From Diadophis punctatus similis (Eukaryota; Chordata; Lepidosauria; Squamata; Dipsadidae): a DNA stretch of 64,000 bases. Under the pieces are notes generated by a model that did not search any database, was not told where the DNA came from, and worked only from the letters and a program-made list of their open reading frames with translations. Location: contig JALIGW010000057.1 in NCBI GenBank assembly GCA_023053685.1, positions 1,786,710 through 1,850,709 of the forward strand, given 5' to 3'. The stretch's first letter is position 1, and each line of letters opens with the position of its first letter. A program made the translations under genes and the position numbers. Positions 1-10,592 of this stretch are shown here, piece after piece.

Positions 1-2754
1 TGTACAGAAGCAAAGGTCCAGGATTATGCTGAAATCTTCCTTGCAATTTCTCTCTAGCTGACTTTTCCAGATGTGCAGAAGCTGAGTTCAAAGATTATGG
101 TGAAATCTACCACATCAATTTCTCTCTAGCTGACATTTTCCAGACATGCAGAAGCAGAGTTCCAGGATTCTGCTGAAAACCACCACATCAATTTCTCTCT
201 AGCTGACTTTTCCAGATGTGCAGAAGCAAAGTGCCAAGATTTTGCTGTAACCACTACATCAATTTCTCTCTAGCTGACTTTTCCAGATGTGCAGAAGCAG
301 AGTTCCAGGATTATGCTGAAATGTGCCTTGTAATGTCTCTCTAGCTGACTTTTCCAGATGTGCAAAAGCAGAGTTCCAGGATTATGCTGAACTTTGCCTT
401 GCAATTTATCTCTAGCTGACTTTTCCAGATGTGCAGAAGCAGAGTTCTAGGATTATGCTGAAATCTACATCAATTTCTTTCTAGCTGACATTTTCCAGAT
501 TCTCAGAAGCAGAGTTCCAGGATTATGCTGAAATCTACCAGCTCAATTTCTCTCTAGCTGACATTTTCCACATATGCAGAAGCAGAGTACAAAGTTTATG
601 CTGAAATCTACACATCAATTTCTCTCTAGCTGACTTTTCCAGATGTGCAGAAGCAGAGTGCCAGGATTATGCTGAAATCTACATCAATTTCTCTCAAGCT
701 GACATTTTCCAGATGTACAGAAGCAGAGTTGCAGGATTATGCTGAAAACCACCACATCAATTTCTCTCTAGCTGACTTTCCCAGGTGTGCAGAAGCAGAG
801 GTCCAGGATTATGCTGAAATCTGCCTTGCAATTTCTCTCTAGCTGACTTTTTCAGATGTGCAGGAGAGTTCCAGGATTATGCTGAAATCTACATCAATTG
901 CTCTCTAGCTGACATTTTCCAGATGTGCAGAAGCAGAGTTCAAAGATTATGCTGAAATCTACACATCAAGTTCTCTCTAGCTGACTTTTCCAGATGTGCA
1001 GAAGCAGAGTGCCAGGATTTTGCTGAAACCAATACATCGATTTCTCTCTAGCTGACTTTTCCAGATGTGCAGAAGCAGAGTTCCAGGATTATGCTGAAAT
1101 GTGCCTTGTAATTTCTCTCTAGCTGACTTTTCCAGATGTGCAGAAGCAGAGTTCCAGGATTATGCTGAAATCTACATCAATTTCATTCTAGCTGACATTT
1201 TCCAGATTCTCAGAAGCAGAGTTCCAGGATTATGCTGAAATCTACCAGCTCAATTTCTCTCTAGCTGACATTTTCCACATATGTAGAAGCAGAGTACAAA
1301 GATTATGCTGAAATCTACACATCAATTTCTCTCTAGCTGACTTTTCCAGATGTGCAGAAGCAGAGTTCTAGGTGTATGCTGAAATCTGCCTTGCAATTTC
1401 TCTCTAGCTGACTTTTCCAGATGTGCAGAAGCTGAGTTCAAAGATTATGGTGAAATCTACCACATCAATGTCTCTCTAGCTGACATTTTCCAGACATGCA
1501 GAAGCAGAGTTCCAGGATTGTGCTGAAAACCAGCACATCACTTTCTCTCTAGCTGACTTTTCCAGATGTGCAGAAGCAGAGTGCCAGGATTTTGCTGATA
1601 CCACTACATCAATTTCTTTCTAGCTGACTTTTCCAGATAGGCAGAAGCAGAGTTCCAGGATTATGCTGAAATCTACATCAATTTCTTTCTAGCTGACATT
1701 TTCCAGATTCTCAGAAGCAGAGTTCCAGGATTATGCTGAAATCTACCAGCTCAATTTCTCTCTAGCTGATGTTTTCCAGATGTGCAGAAGCAGAGTTCCA
1801 GGATTATGCTGAACTCTGCCTTGCAATTTATATCCAGCTGACTTTTCCAGATGTGCAGAATCAGAGTTCCAGGATTATGCTGAAATCTACATCAATTTCT
1901 TTCTAGCTGACATTTTCCAGATTCTCAGAAGCAGAGTTCCAGGATTGTGCTGAAAACCACCACATCAATATCTCTCTAGCTGACTTTCCCAGATGTGAAG
2001 AAGCACAGGTCCAGGATTATGTTGAAATCTGTCTTGTAATTTCTCTCTAGTTGACTTTTCCAGATGTGCAGGAGAGTTCCAGGATTATGCTGAAATCTAC
2101 ATCAATTTCTCTCTAGCTGACATTTTCCAGATGTGCAGAAGCAGAGTTCCAGGATTGTGTTGAAAACCACCACATCAATTTTTCTCTATCTGACTTTCCC
2201 AGATGTGCAGAAGCAGAGTTCCAGGATTATGCTGAAATGTGCCTTGTAATTTCTCTCTAGCTGACTTTTCCAGATGTGCAGAAGCAGAGTTCCAGGATTA
2301 TGCTGAAATCTACATAGATTTCTCTCAAGATGACATTTTCCAGATGTACAGAAGCAGAGGTCCAGGATTATGCTGAAATCTGCCTTGCAATTTCTCTCTA
2401 GCTGACTTTTCCAGATGTGCAGAAGCTGAGTTCAAAGATTATGGTGAAATCTACCACATCAATTTCTCTCTAGCTGACATTTTCCAGACATGCAGAAGCA
2501 GAGTTCCAGGATTGTGCTGAAAACCACCACATCAATTTCTCTCTAGCTGACTTTTCCAGATGTGCAGAAGCAAAGTGCCAGGATTTTGCTGTAACCACTA
2601 CATCAATTTCTCTCTAGCTGACTTTTCCAGATGTGCAGAAGCAGAGTTCCAGGATTATGCTGAAATGTGCCTTGTAATGTCTCTCTAGCTGACTTTTCCA
2701 GATGTGCAGAAGCAGAGTTCCAGGATTATGCTGAAATCTACATCAATTTCTCTC

Positions 2755-3392
2755 AAGCTGACATTTTCCAGATGTACAGAAGCAGAGTTCCAGGTGTATG
2801 CTGAAATCTGCCTTGCAATTTCTCTCTAGCTGACATTTCGTAGATGTGCAGAAGCAGAGTTCCAGGATTATGCTGAAAACCACCACATCAATTTCTCTCT
2901 AGCTGACTTTCCCAGGTGTGCAGAAGCAGAGGTCCAGGATTATGCTGAAATCTGCCTTGCAATTTCTCTCTAGCTGACTTTTCCAGATGTGCAGGAGAGT
3001 TCCAGGATTATGCTGAAATCTACATCAATTGCTCTCTAGCTGACATTTTCCAGATGTGCAGAAGCAGAGTTCAAAGATTATGCTGAAATCTACACATCAA
3101 TTTCTCTCTAGCTGACTTTTCCAGATGTGCAGAAGCAGAGTGCCAGGATTTTGCTGAAACCAATACATCCATTTCTCTCTAGCTGACTTTTCCAGATGTG
3201 CAGAAGCAGAGTTCCAGGATTATGCTGAACTTTGCCTTGCAATTTATCTCTAGCTGACTTTTCCAGATGTGCAGAAGCAGAGTTCCAGGATTATGCTGAA
3301 ATCTACATCAATTTCATTCTAGCTGACATTTTCCAGATTCTCAGAAGCAGAGTTCCAGGATTATGCTGAAATCTACCAGCTCAATTTCTCTC
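2755..3392 (+). repeat. 638-bp multi-monomer repeat, unit 1
   Basis: A nine-monomer unit directly followed by a second copy. Both begin at the variant junction TCAAGCTGACATTTTCC and pass through the marker AGGTGTATGCTG and the short GTGCAGGAGAGTTCC monomer. The two units differ at only a few bases, such as TTTCGTAGATG here against TTTCGCAGATG in unit 2. Confidence 0.85.
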
Positions 3393-4030
3393 AAGCTGAC
3401 ATTTTCCAGATGTACAGAAGCAGAGTTCCAGGTGTATGCTGAAATCTGCCTTGCAATTTCTCTCTAGCTGACATTTCGCAGATGTGCAGAAGCAGAGTTC
3501 CAGGATTATGCTGAAAACCACCACATCAATTTCTCTCTAGCTGACTTTCCCAGGTGTGCAGAAGCAGAGGTCCAGGATTATGCTGAAATCTGCCTTGCAA
3601 TTTCTCTCTAGCTGACTTTTCCAGATGTGCAGGAGAGTTCCAGGATTATGCTGAAATCTACATCAATTGCTCTCTAGCTGACATTTTCCAGATGTGCAGA
3701 AGCAGAGTTCAAAGATTATGCTGAAATCTACACATCAAGTTCTCTCTAGCTGACTTTTCCAGATGTGCAGAAGCAGAGTGCCAGGATTTTGCTGAAACCA
3801 ATACATCGATTTCTCTCTAGCTGACTTTTCCAGATGTGCAGAAGCAGAGTTCCAGGATTATGCTGAACTTTGCCTTGCAATTTCTCTCTAGCTGACTTTT
3901 CCAGATGTGCAGAAACAGAGTTCCAGGATTATGCTGAAATCTACATCAATTTCATTCTAGCTGACATTTTCCAGATTCTCAGAAGCAGAGTTCCAGGATT
4001 ATGCTGAAATCTACCAGCTCAATTTCTCTC
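3393..4030 (+). repeat. 638-bp multi-monomer repeat, unit 2
   Basis: Second tandem unit, offset exactly 638 bp from unit 1 at the markers AGGTGTATG (2793/3431) and GTGCAGGAGAG (2989/3627). Private differences include GCAGAAACAG near 3911 and ACATCAAGTTC near 3735. In A3 (20877-24607) the interval equivalent to 3135-4270 is missing, so copy number of this unit varies between blocks. Confidence 0.85.
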
Positions 4031-4860
4031 TAGCTGACATTTTCCACATATGTAGAAGCAGAGTACAAAGATTATGCTGAAATCTACACATCAATTTCTC
4101 TCTAGCTGACTTTTCCAGATGTGCAGAAGCAGAGTTCCAGGATTATGCTGAAATCTACATCAATTTCTCTCAAGCTGACATTTTCCAGATGTACAGAAGC
4201 AGAGTTCCAGGTGTATGCTGAAATCTGCCTTGCAATTTCTCTCTAGCTGACTTTTCCAGATGTGCAGAAGCTGAGTTCAAAGATTATGGTGAAATCTACC
4301 ACATCAATGTCTCTCTAGCTGACATTTTCCAGACATGCAGAAGCAGAGTTCCAGGATTGTGCTGAAAACCAGCACATCACTTTCTCTCTAGCTGACTTTT
4401 CCAGATGTGCAGAAGCAGAGTGCCAGGATTTTGCTGAAACCACTACATCAATTTCTTTCTAGCTGACTTTTCCAGATAGGCAGAAGCAGAGTTCCAGGAT
4501 TATGCTGAAATCTACATCAATTTCTTTCTAGCTGACATTTTCCAGATTCTCAGAAGCAGAGTTCCAGGATTATGCTGAAATCTACCAGCTCAATTTCTCT
4601 CTAGCTGACGTTTTCCAGATGTGCAGAAGCAGAGTTCCAGGATTATGCTGAACTCTTCCTTGCAATTTATATCTAGCTGACTTTTCCAGATGTGCAGAAT
4701 CAGAGTTCCAGGATTATGCTGAAAACCACCACATCAATATCTCTCTAGCTGACTTTCCCAGATGTGCAGAAGCACAGGTCCAGGATTATGCTGAAATCTG
4801 TCTTGTAATTTCTCTCTAGCTGACTTTTCCAGATGTGCAGGAGAGTTCCAGGATTATGCT

Positions 4861-4866
4861 GAAATC
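4861..4866. repeat. Target-site duplication, left, LTR copy 1
   Basis: GAAATC directly before TGTGG. The same six bases follow CCACA at 5293-5298. GAAATC is part of the monomer itself; removing the LTR and one copy of GAAATC restores an ordinary monomer, which supports a true target duplication. Confidence 0.82.
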
Positions 4867-4946
4867 TGTGGTGGTCTCCCATGAGAAATGAGACACGCAG
4901 ACAGGTACCTCGGGACGGGAGCCCAGACTCTCTTCTGTAACCCCCT

Positions 4947-4952
4947 TTTATT
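4947..4952 (-). promoter_or_regulatory. LTR polyadenylation signal AATAAA, copy 1
   Basis: TTTATT on the plus strand is AATAAA on the minus strand. It lies about 80 bp from the left LTR end, leaving room for a cleavage site and a short U5, as expected for a retroviral R/U5 region. This sets the orientation of the element. Confidence 0.7.
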
Positions 4953-5024
4953 ACAATTCATCCCATATCCAGTTACATTCTCATGACAAAGTTAGTAAGG
5001 GGTGGGTAAATACAACTGTTACTA

Positions 5025-5034
5025 CCATATATGG
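5025..5034 (-). promoter_or_regulatory. CCATATATGG: CArG-box-like / TATA-like motif in LTR, copy 1
   Basis: The palindrome CCATATATGG matches the CArG pattern CC(A/T)6GG known for serum response factor. Its core is also TATA-like. It sits 73 bp upstream (minus strand) of AATAAA, a plausible place for the U3 core promoter. Activity is inference. Confidence 0.45.
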
Positions 5035-5038
5035 TCAC

Positions 5039-5128
5039 ATTGTTAATCTATTTCTGAATACACATCCTTTAGGTATCCTGTGGATTGTTAATCTATTCCT
5101 GAATACACATCCTTTAGGTATCTTGTGG
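5039..5128 (-). repeat. 45-bp direct repeat (x2) in LTR U3, copy 1
   Basis: Two adjacent 45-bp units, 5039-5083 and 5084-5128, each containing TGTTAATCTATT and ACACATCCTTTAGGTATC. They differ at two bases. Tandem duplications in U3 are common enhancer repeats in retroviral LTRs; that role here is inference. Confidence 0.85.
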
Positions 5129-5133
5129 ATAAT

Positions 5134-5161
5134 GTCACGTAAGCTTTCAGGTCACGTAAGC
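5134..5161 (-). repeat. Paired GTCACGTAAGC motif in LTR U3, copy 1
   Basis: GTCACGTAAGC occurs at 5134-5144 and again at 5151-5161, 17 bp apart. The core ACGTAA resembles bZIP-type sites, but no factor can be assigned from sequence alone. Confidence 0.5.
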
Positions 5162-5292
5162 ACTGGGGTTAGGAGATTTCAGATGAGGTTTGTCACATCC
5201 TGCTTTTCCTGTCTTGGTTAGTGCTTAATAGTTAATGAAGTATCCATTATACAGACTGAAGTAAAGTTCTTTGTTCCCAATTTAATCCCACA

Positions 5293-5298
5293 GAAATC
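5293..5298. repeat. Target-site duplication, right, LTR copy 1
   Basis: GAAATC directly after the CCACA end of the LTR, followed by TACATCAATTTC, which is the normal continuation of an A-type monomer. Confidence 0.82.
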
Positions 5299-7633
5299 TA
5301 CATCAATTTCTCTCCAGCTGACATTTTCCAGATGTGCAGAAGCAGAGTTCCAGGATTGTGTTGAAAACCACCACATCAATTTTTCTCTAGCTGACTTTCC
5401 CAGATGTGCAGAAGCAGAGTTCCAGGATTATGCTGAAATGTGCCTTGTAATTTCTCTCTAGCTGACTTTTCCAGATGTGCAGAAGCAGAGTTCCAGGATT
5501 ATGCTGAAATCTGCCTTGCAATTTCTCTCTAGCTGACTTTTCCAGATGTGCAGAAGCTGAGTTCAAAGATTATGGTGAAATCTACCACATCAATTTCTCT
5601 CTAGCTGACATTTTCCAGACATGCAGAAGCAGAGTTCCAGGATTGTGCTGAAAACCACCACATCAATTTCTCTCTAGCTGACTTTTCCAGATGTGCAGAA
5701 GCAAAGTGCCAGGATTTTGCTGTAACCACTACATCAATTTCTCTCTACCTGACTTTTCCAGATGTGCAGAAGCAGAGTTCCAGGATTATGCTGAAATGTG
5801 CCTTGTAATGTCTCTCTAGCTGACTTTTCCAGATGTGCAGAAGCAGAGTTCCAGGATTATGCTGAAATCTACATCAATTTCTTTCTAGCTGACATTTTCC
5901 AGATTCTCAGAAGCAGAGTTCCAGGATTATGCTGAAATCTACCAGCTCAATTTCTCTCTAGCTGACATTTTCCACATATGCAGAAGCAGAGTACAAAGAT
6001 TATGCTGAAATCTACACATCAATTTCTCTCTAGCTGACTTTTCCAGATGTGCAGAAGCAGAGTTCCAGGATTATGCTGAAATCTAGATCAATTTCTCTCA
6101 AGCTGACATTTTCCAGATGTACAGAAGCAGAGTTCCAGGATTATGCTAAAATCTGCCTCTGCATTTTCCCTCTAGCTGACATTTTCCAGATGTGCAGAAG
6201 CAGAGTTCCAGGATTATGCTGAAATCTGCCTTCCAATTTCTCTCTAGCTGACATTTTCCAGATGTGCAGAAGCAGAGTTCCAGGATTATGCTGAAATCTG
6301 CCTCTGCATTTTCCCTCTAGCTGACATTTTCCAGATGTGCAGAAGCAGAGTTCAAAGATTATGCTGAAATCTACCACATCAATTTCTCTCTAGCTGACTT
6401 TTCCAGATGTGTAGAAGCAGAGTTCAAAGATTATGCTGAAATCTACCACATCAATTTCACTCTAGCTGACATTTTCCAGATGTGCAGAAGCAGAGTTCCA
6501 GGATTATGCTGAAATCTGACTTCCAATTTCTCTCTAGCTGACATTTTCCAGATGTGCACAAGCAGAGTTCCAGGATTATGCTAAAATCTGCCTCTGCATT
6601 TTCTCTCTAGCTGACATTTTCCAGATGTGCAGAAGCAGAGTTCCAAGATTATGCTGACATCTACGACATCAATTCCTCTATAGCTGACATTTTCCAGATG
6701 TGCAGAAGCAGAGTTCAAACATTATGCTGAAATCTACAACATTAATTTCTCTTTAGCTAACATTTTCCAGATGTGCAGAAGCAGAGTTCCAGGATTATGC
6801 TGAAATCTGCCTTGCAATTTCTCTCTAGCTGACATTTTCCAGATGTGCGGTAGCAGATTTCAAAGATTATGCTGAAATCTGCCTCTGCATTTTCCCTCTA
6901 GCTGACATTATCCAGGTGTGTAGATGCAGAGTTCCAGGATTATGCTAAAATCTGTCTTGCAATTTTTCTCCAGGTGAAATCTTCCAGATGTGGAGAAGCA
7001 GAGTTCAAAGACTATGCTGAAATCTTCCTTGCAATTTCTCTCTAGCTCACATTTTCCAGATGTGTGGAAGCAGAGTTCCAAGATTATGCTGACATCTATG
7101 ACATCAATTCCTCTCTAGCTGACATTTTCCAGATGTGCAGAAGCAGAGTTCCAGGATTATGCTGAAATCAGCCTCCGCATTTTCTCTCTAGGTGACATTT
7201 TCGAGACGTGCAGAAGCAAAATTCAAACATTATGTTGAAATCTACAACATCCATTTCTCTCTAGCTAACATTTTCCAGATGTGCAGAAGCAGAGTTCCAG
7301 GATTATGCTGAAATCTGCCTCTGCATTTTCCCTCTAGCTGACATTTTCCAGATGTGCAGAAGCAGAGTTCAAAGATTATGCTGAAATCTACCACATCAAT
7401 TTCTCTCTAGCTGACTTTTCCAGATGTGCAGAAGCAGAGTTCAAAGATTATGCTGAAATCTACCACATCAATTTCTCTCTAGCTGACATTTTCCAGATGT
7501 GCAGAAGCAGAGTTCCAGGATTATGCTGAAATATGCCTTGCAATTTCTCTCTAGCTGACATTTTCCAGATGTGCACAAGCAGAGTTCCAGGATTATGCTG
7601 AAATCTGCCTTGCAGTTTCTCTCTAGCTGACAT

Positions 7634-7650
7634 TTTCGAGATTTGCGGAA
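7634..7650 (+). other. Partial CENP-B-box-like motif
   Basis: The monomer variant TTTCGAGATTTGCGGAA matches 7 of the 9 essential positions of the known CENP-B box (TTCG, four bases, A, two bases, CGGG), missing the central A and the last G. Related copies are at 27375-27391, 36838-36854, 50027-50043 and 50533-50549. With two essential mismatches and presence in very few monomers, functional CENP-B binding is doubtful. Confidence 0.2.
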
Positions 7651-9582
7651 GCAAAGTTCAAACATTATGCTGAAATCTGCCTCTGCATTTTCTCTCTAGC
7701 TGACATTTTCGAGACGTGCAGAAGCAGATTTCAAACATTATGCTGAAATCTACAACATCAATTTCTCTCTAGCTAACATTTTCCAGATGTGCAGAAGCAG
7801 AGTTCCAGGATTATGCTGAAATCTGCCTCTGCATTTTCCCTCTAGCTGACATTTTCAAGATGTGAAAAAGAAGAGTTCAAAGATTATGCTGAAATCTACA
7901 ACTTCAATTTCTCTAGCTGACATTTTCCAGATGTGTGGAAGCAGAGTTCCAGGATTATGCTGAAATCTGCCTCTGCATTTTCCCTCTAGCTGACATTTTC
8001 CAGGTGTGTAGAAGCAGAGTTCAGGATTATGCTAAAATCTGTCTTGCTATTTTTGTCCAGGTGAAATTTTCCAGATGTGGAGAAGCAGAGTTCCAGGATT
8101 ATGCCAAAATCTGCCTCTGCATTTTCCCTCTAGCTGACATTTTCAAGGTGTGCAGAAGCAGAGTTCAAAGATTATGCAGAAATATAACACATAAATTTTC
8201 CCCAGCTGACATTTTCCAGATGTGCAGTAGAAGAGTTCCAAGATTATGCTGAAATCTGCCTCTGCATTTTCCCTTTAGCTGACGTTTTCAAGGTGTGTAG
8301 AAGCAGAGTTCCACGATTATGCTGAAATCAGCCTCTGCATTTCTCTTTAGCTGACATTTTCGAGATGTGCAGAAGCAGAGTTCAAACATTATGCTGAAAT
8401 CTACAACATTAATTTCTCTCTAGCTAACATTTTCCAGATGTGCAGAGGCAGAGTTCCAGGATTATGCTGAAATCTGCCTTGCAATTTCTCTCTAGCTGAC
8501 ATTTTCCATATTTGCGGTAGCAGAGTTCAAAGATTACGCTGAAATCTGCCTCTGCATTTTCCCTCTAGCTGACATTTTCCAGATGTGGAGAAGCAGAGGT
8601 CCAAGATTATGCTGAAATCTGCCTTGCAATTTCTCTCTAGCTCACATTTTCCAGATTTGCAGAAGCAGAGCTCAAAGATTATGCTGAAATCTACCACATC
8701 AATTTCTCTCTAGCTGACATTTTCCAGATGTGTAGAAGCAGAGTTCCAGGATTATGCTGAAATCTGCCTTGCAAGTTCTCTCTAGCTGACATTTTCTCGA
8801 TGTGAAAAAGCAGAGTTCAAAGATTATGCTGAAATCTACAACTTCAATTTCTCTAGCTGACATTTTCCAGATTTGTAGAAGCAGAGTTCCAGGATTATGC
8901 TAAAATCTGGCTCTGCATTTTCCCTCTAGCTGACATTTTCCAGATGTGCAGAAGCAGAGTTCAAAGATTATGCTGAAATCTAACACAACAATTTCTCTCT
9001 AGCTGAAATTTTATAGATGTGCACAAGCAGAGTTCCAGGATTATGCTGAAATCAGCCTCTGCATTTTCTCTCTAGCTGACATTCTCCAGATGTGCAGAAG
9101 CAGAGTTCAAAGATTATGCTGAAATCTATGACATCAATTTCTCTCTAGCTTACATTTTCTAGATGTGCAGAAGCAGAGTTCCAGCATTATGCTAAAATCT
9201 GCCACATAAAATTCTCTCTAGCTGACATTTTCCAGATGTGCAGAAGCAGAGTTCAAATATTATGCTGAAATCTACCATACCAATTTCTCTCTAGCTTACA
9301 TTTTCCAGATGTGCAGAAGCAGAGTTCAAAGATTATGGTGAAATCTACCACATCAATTTCTCTCTAGCTGACATTTTCCAGACATGCAGAAGCAGCGTTC
9401 CAGGATTGTGCTGAAAACCACCACATCAATTTCTCTCTAGCTGACTTTTCCAGATGTGCAGAAGCAGAGTGCCAGGATTATGCTGAAATCTACCACATCA
9501 ATTTCTCTCTAGTTTACATTTTCCAGATGTGCACAAGCAGAGTTCCAGGATTATGCTGAAATCAGCCTCTGCATTTTCTCTC

Positions 9583-10592
9583 AAGCTGACATTTTCCAGA
9601 TGTACAGAAGCAGAGTTCCAGGTGTATGCTGAAATCTGCCTTGCAATTTCTCTCTAGCTGACATTTCGCAGATGTGCAGAAGCAGAGTTCCAGGATTATG
9701 CTGAAAACCACCACATCAATTTCTCTCTAGCTGACTTTCCCAGGTGTGCAGAAGCAGAGGTCCAGGATTATGCTGAAATCTGCCTTGCAATTTCTCTCTA
9801 GCTGACTTTTCCAGATGTGCAGGAGAGTTCCAGGATTATGCTGAAATCTACATCAATTGCTCTCTAGCTGACATTTTCCAGATGTGCAGAAGCAGAGTTC
9901 AAAGATTATGCTGAAATCTACACATCAATTTCTCTCTAGCTGACTTTTCCAGATGTGCAGAAGCAGAGTGCCAGGATTTTGCTGAAACCAATACATCGAT
10001 TTCTCTCTAGCTGACTTTTCCAGATGTGCAGAAGCAGAGTTCCAGGATTATGCTGAACTTTGCCTTGCAATTTATCTCTAGCTGACTTTTCCAGATGTGC
10101 AGAAGCAGAGTTCCAGGATTATGCTGAAATCTACATCAATTTCATTCTAGCTGACATTTTCCAGATTCTCAGAAGCAGAGTTCCAGGATTATGCTGAAAT
10201 CTACCAGCTCAATTTCTCTCAAGCTGACATTTTCCAGATGTACAGAAGCAGAGTTCCAGGATTATGCTGAACTCTGCCTTGCAATTTATATCCAGCTGAC
10301 TTTTCCAGATGTGCAGAATCAGAGTTCCAGGATTATGCTGAAATCTACATCAATTTCTCTCTAGCTGACATTTTCCAGATGTGCAGAAGCAGAGTTCCAG
10401 GATTGTGTTGAAAACCACCACATCAATTTTTCTCTATCTGACTTTCCCAGATGTGCAGAAGCAGAGTTCCAGGATTATGCTGAAATGTGCCTTGTAATTT
10501 CTCTCTAGCTGACTTTTCCAGATGTGCAGAAGCAGAGTTCCAGGATTATGCTGAAATCTACATAGATTTCTCTCAAGATGACATTTTCCAGA
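9583..10592 (+). repeat. Hybrid junction segment between C1 and A2
   Basis: A mosaic of A-block pieces. 9583-10258 matches 2755-3430 (offset 6828). The sequence then jumps to the equivalent of about 1801 (offset 8458), and after a ~210-bp loss to the equivalent of about 2092 onward (offset 8248). The order of pieces shows unequal exchanges between A-type arrays. Confidence 0.75.

Larger units (their letters stand above)
1..4866 (+). repeat. A-type satellite block, copy A1 (5' truncated by window)
   Basis: First copy of the A block, ending at the LTR. Its monomers mostly have the short TTTTCC form, TACATCAA tails, and marker variants: GTGCAGGAGAGTTCC (3 bp shorter than usual) at 859, 2067, 2989 and 3627, CAGATTCTCAGAAGC, CACATATGCAGAAGC and CAGATAGGCAGAAGC. 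The same ordered series of variants recurs at offsets of about 10592/10521 (A2), 20876 (A3), 33073 (A4) and 42536 (A5). It contains an internal 638-bp tandem duplication (2755-4030). Because position 1 falls inside the series, the true left edge is outside the window. Confidence 0.9.
4867..5292 (-). mobile_element. Solo LTR of an endogenous retrovirus, copy 1
   Basis: A 426-bp non-satellite insert with perfect 5-bp terminal inverted repeats, TGTGG at the left and CCACA at the right, the TG...CA ends typical of LTRs. It is flanked by the direct repeat GAAATC at 4861-4866 and 5293-5298, and the 72-bp monomer resumes on the right in register. AATAAA reads on the minus strand at 4947-4952, so the element is in minus orientation, with U3 at the high-coordinate side and a short U5 at the low side. 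No gag, pol, env, primer-binding site or second LTR is present, so it is a solo LTR left by LTR-LTR recombination. A 6-bp target duplication fits class II (ERVK/beta-like) elements; the family name is not recognised. Confidence 0.88.
5293..9582 (+). repeat. C-type satellite block, copy C1
   Basis: Satellite to the right of the first LTR. The first ~800 bp are A-like monomers; from about 6130 the tails become TGCCTCTGCATTTTCCCTC or CTACAACATTAATTTC and most monomers have the ATTTTCC form. Divergent markers include TTTCGAGACGTGC, TTTCGAGATTTGCGG, GATGTGAAAAAGAAGAG and CATATTTGCGGTAGC. It aligns to C2 at a constant offset of 19741 until 9582, where C1 has TCAAGCTGAC and C2 has TCTAGCTGAC; beyond that the two diverge. 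Confidence 0.88.

Noticed and set aside
4867..5292. Insertion sequence, MITE or other DNA transposon
   Set aside because: The terminal match is only TGTGG/CCACA with TG...CA ends, and there is a polyadenylation signal, a U3-type tandem repeat and a 6-bp target duplication, all of which fit a solo LTR better.
4867..5292. Full provirus or internal retroviral genes near the LTR
   Set aside because: Satellite begins immediately at both ends, with no primer-binding site, polypurine tract or coding remnant.
6141..6377. Minus-strand open frames with Cys-rich ~24-residue repeats (also at 25882, 48606, 16612, 55513 and others)
   Set aside because: Repetition is expected from the DNA period. The same DNA gives similar frames in two overlapping phases (7460 and 7468), and lengths stop at indels of single monomers. 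Nothing indicates selection for a protein.
7935..8252. 105-codon open frame, with near-identical copies at 27676 and 37139
   Set aside because: It is satellite read in a frame that stays open across 72-bp (24-codon) monomers. Its protein is the same ~24-residue pattern repeated, with no domain and no start context, and it breaks wherever monomer length is not a multiple of 3.
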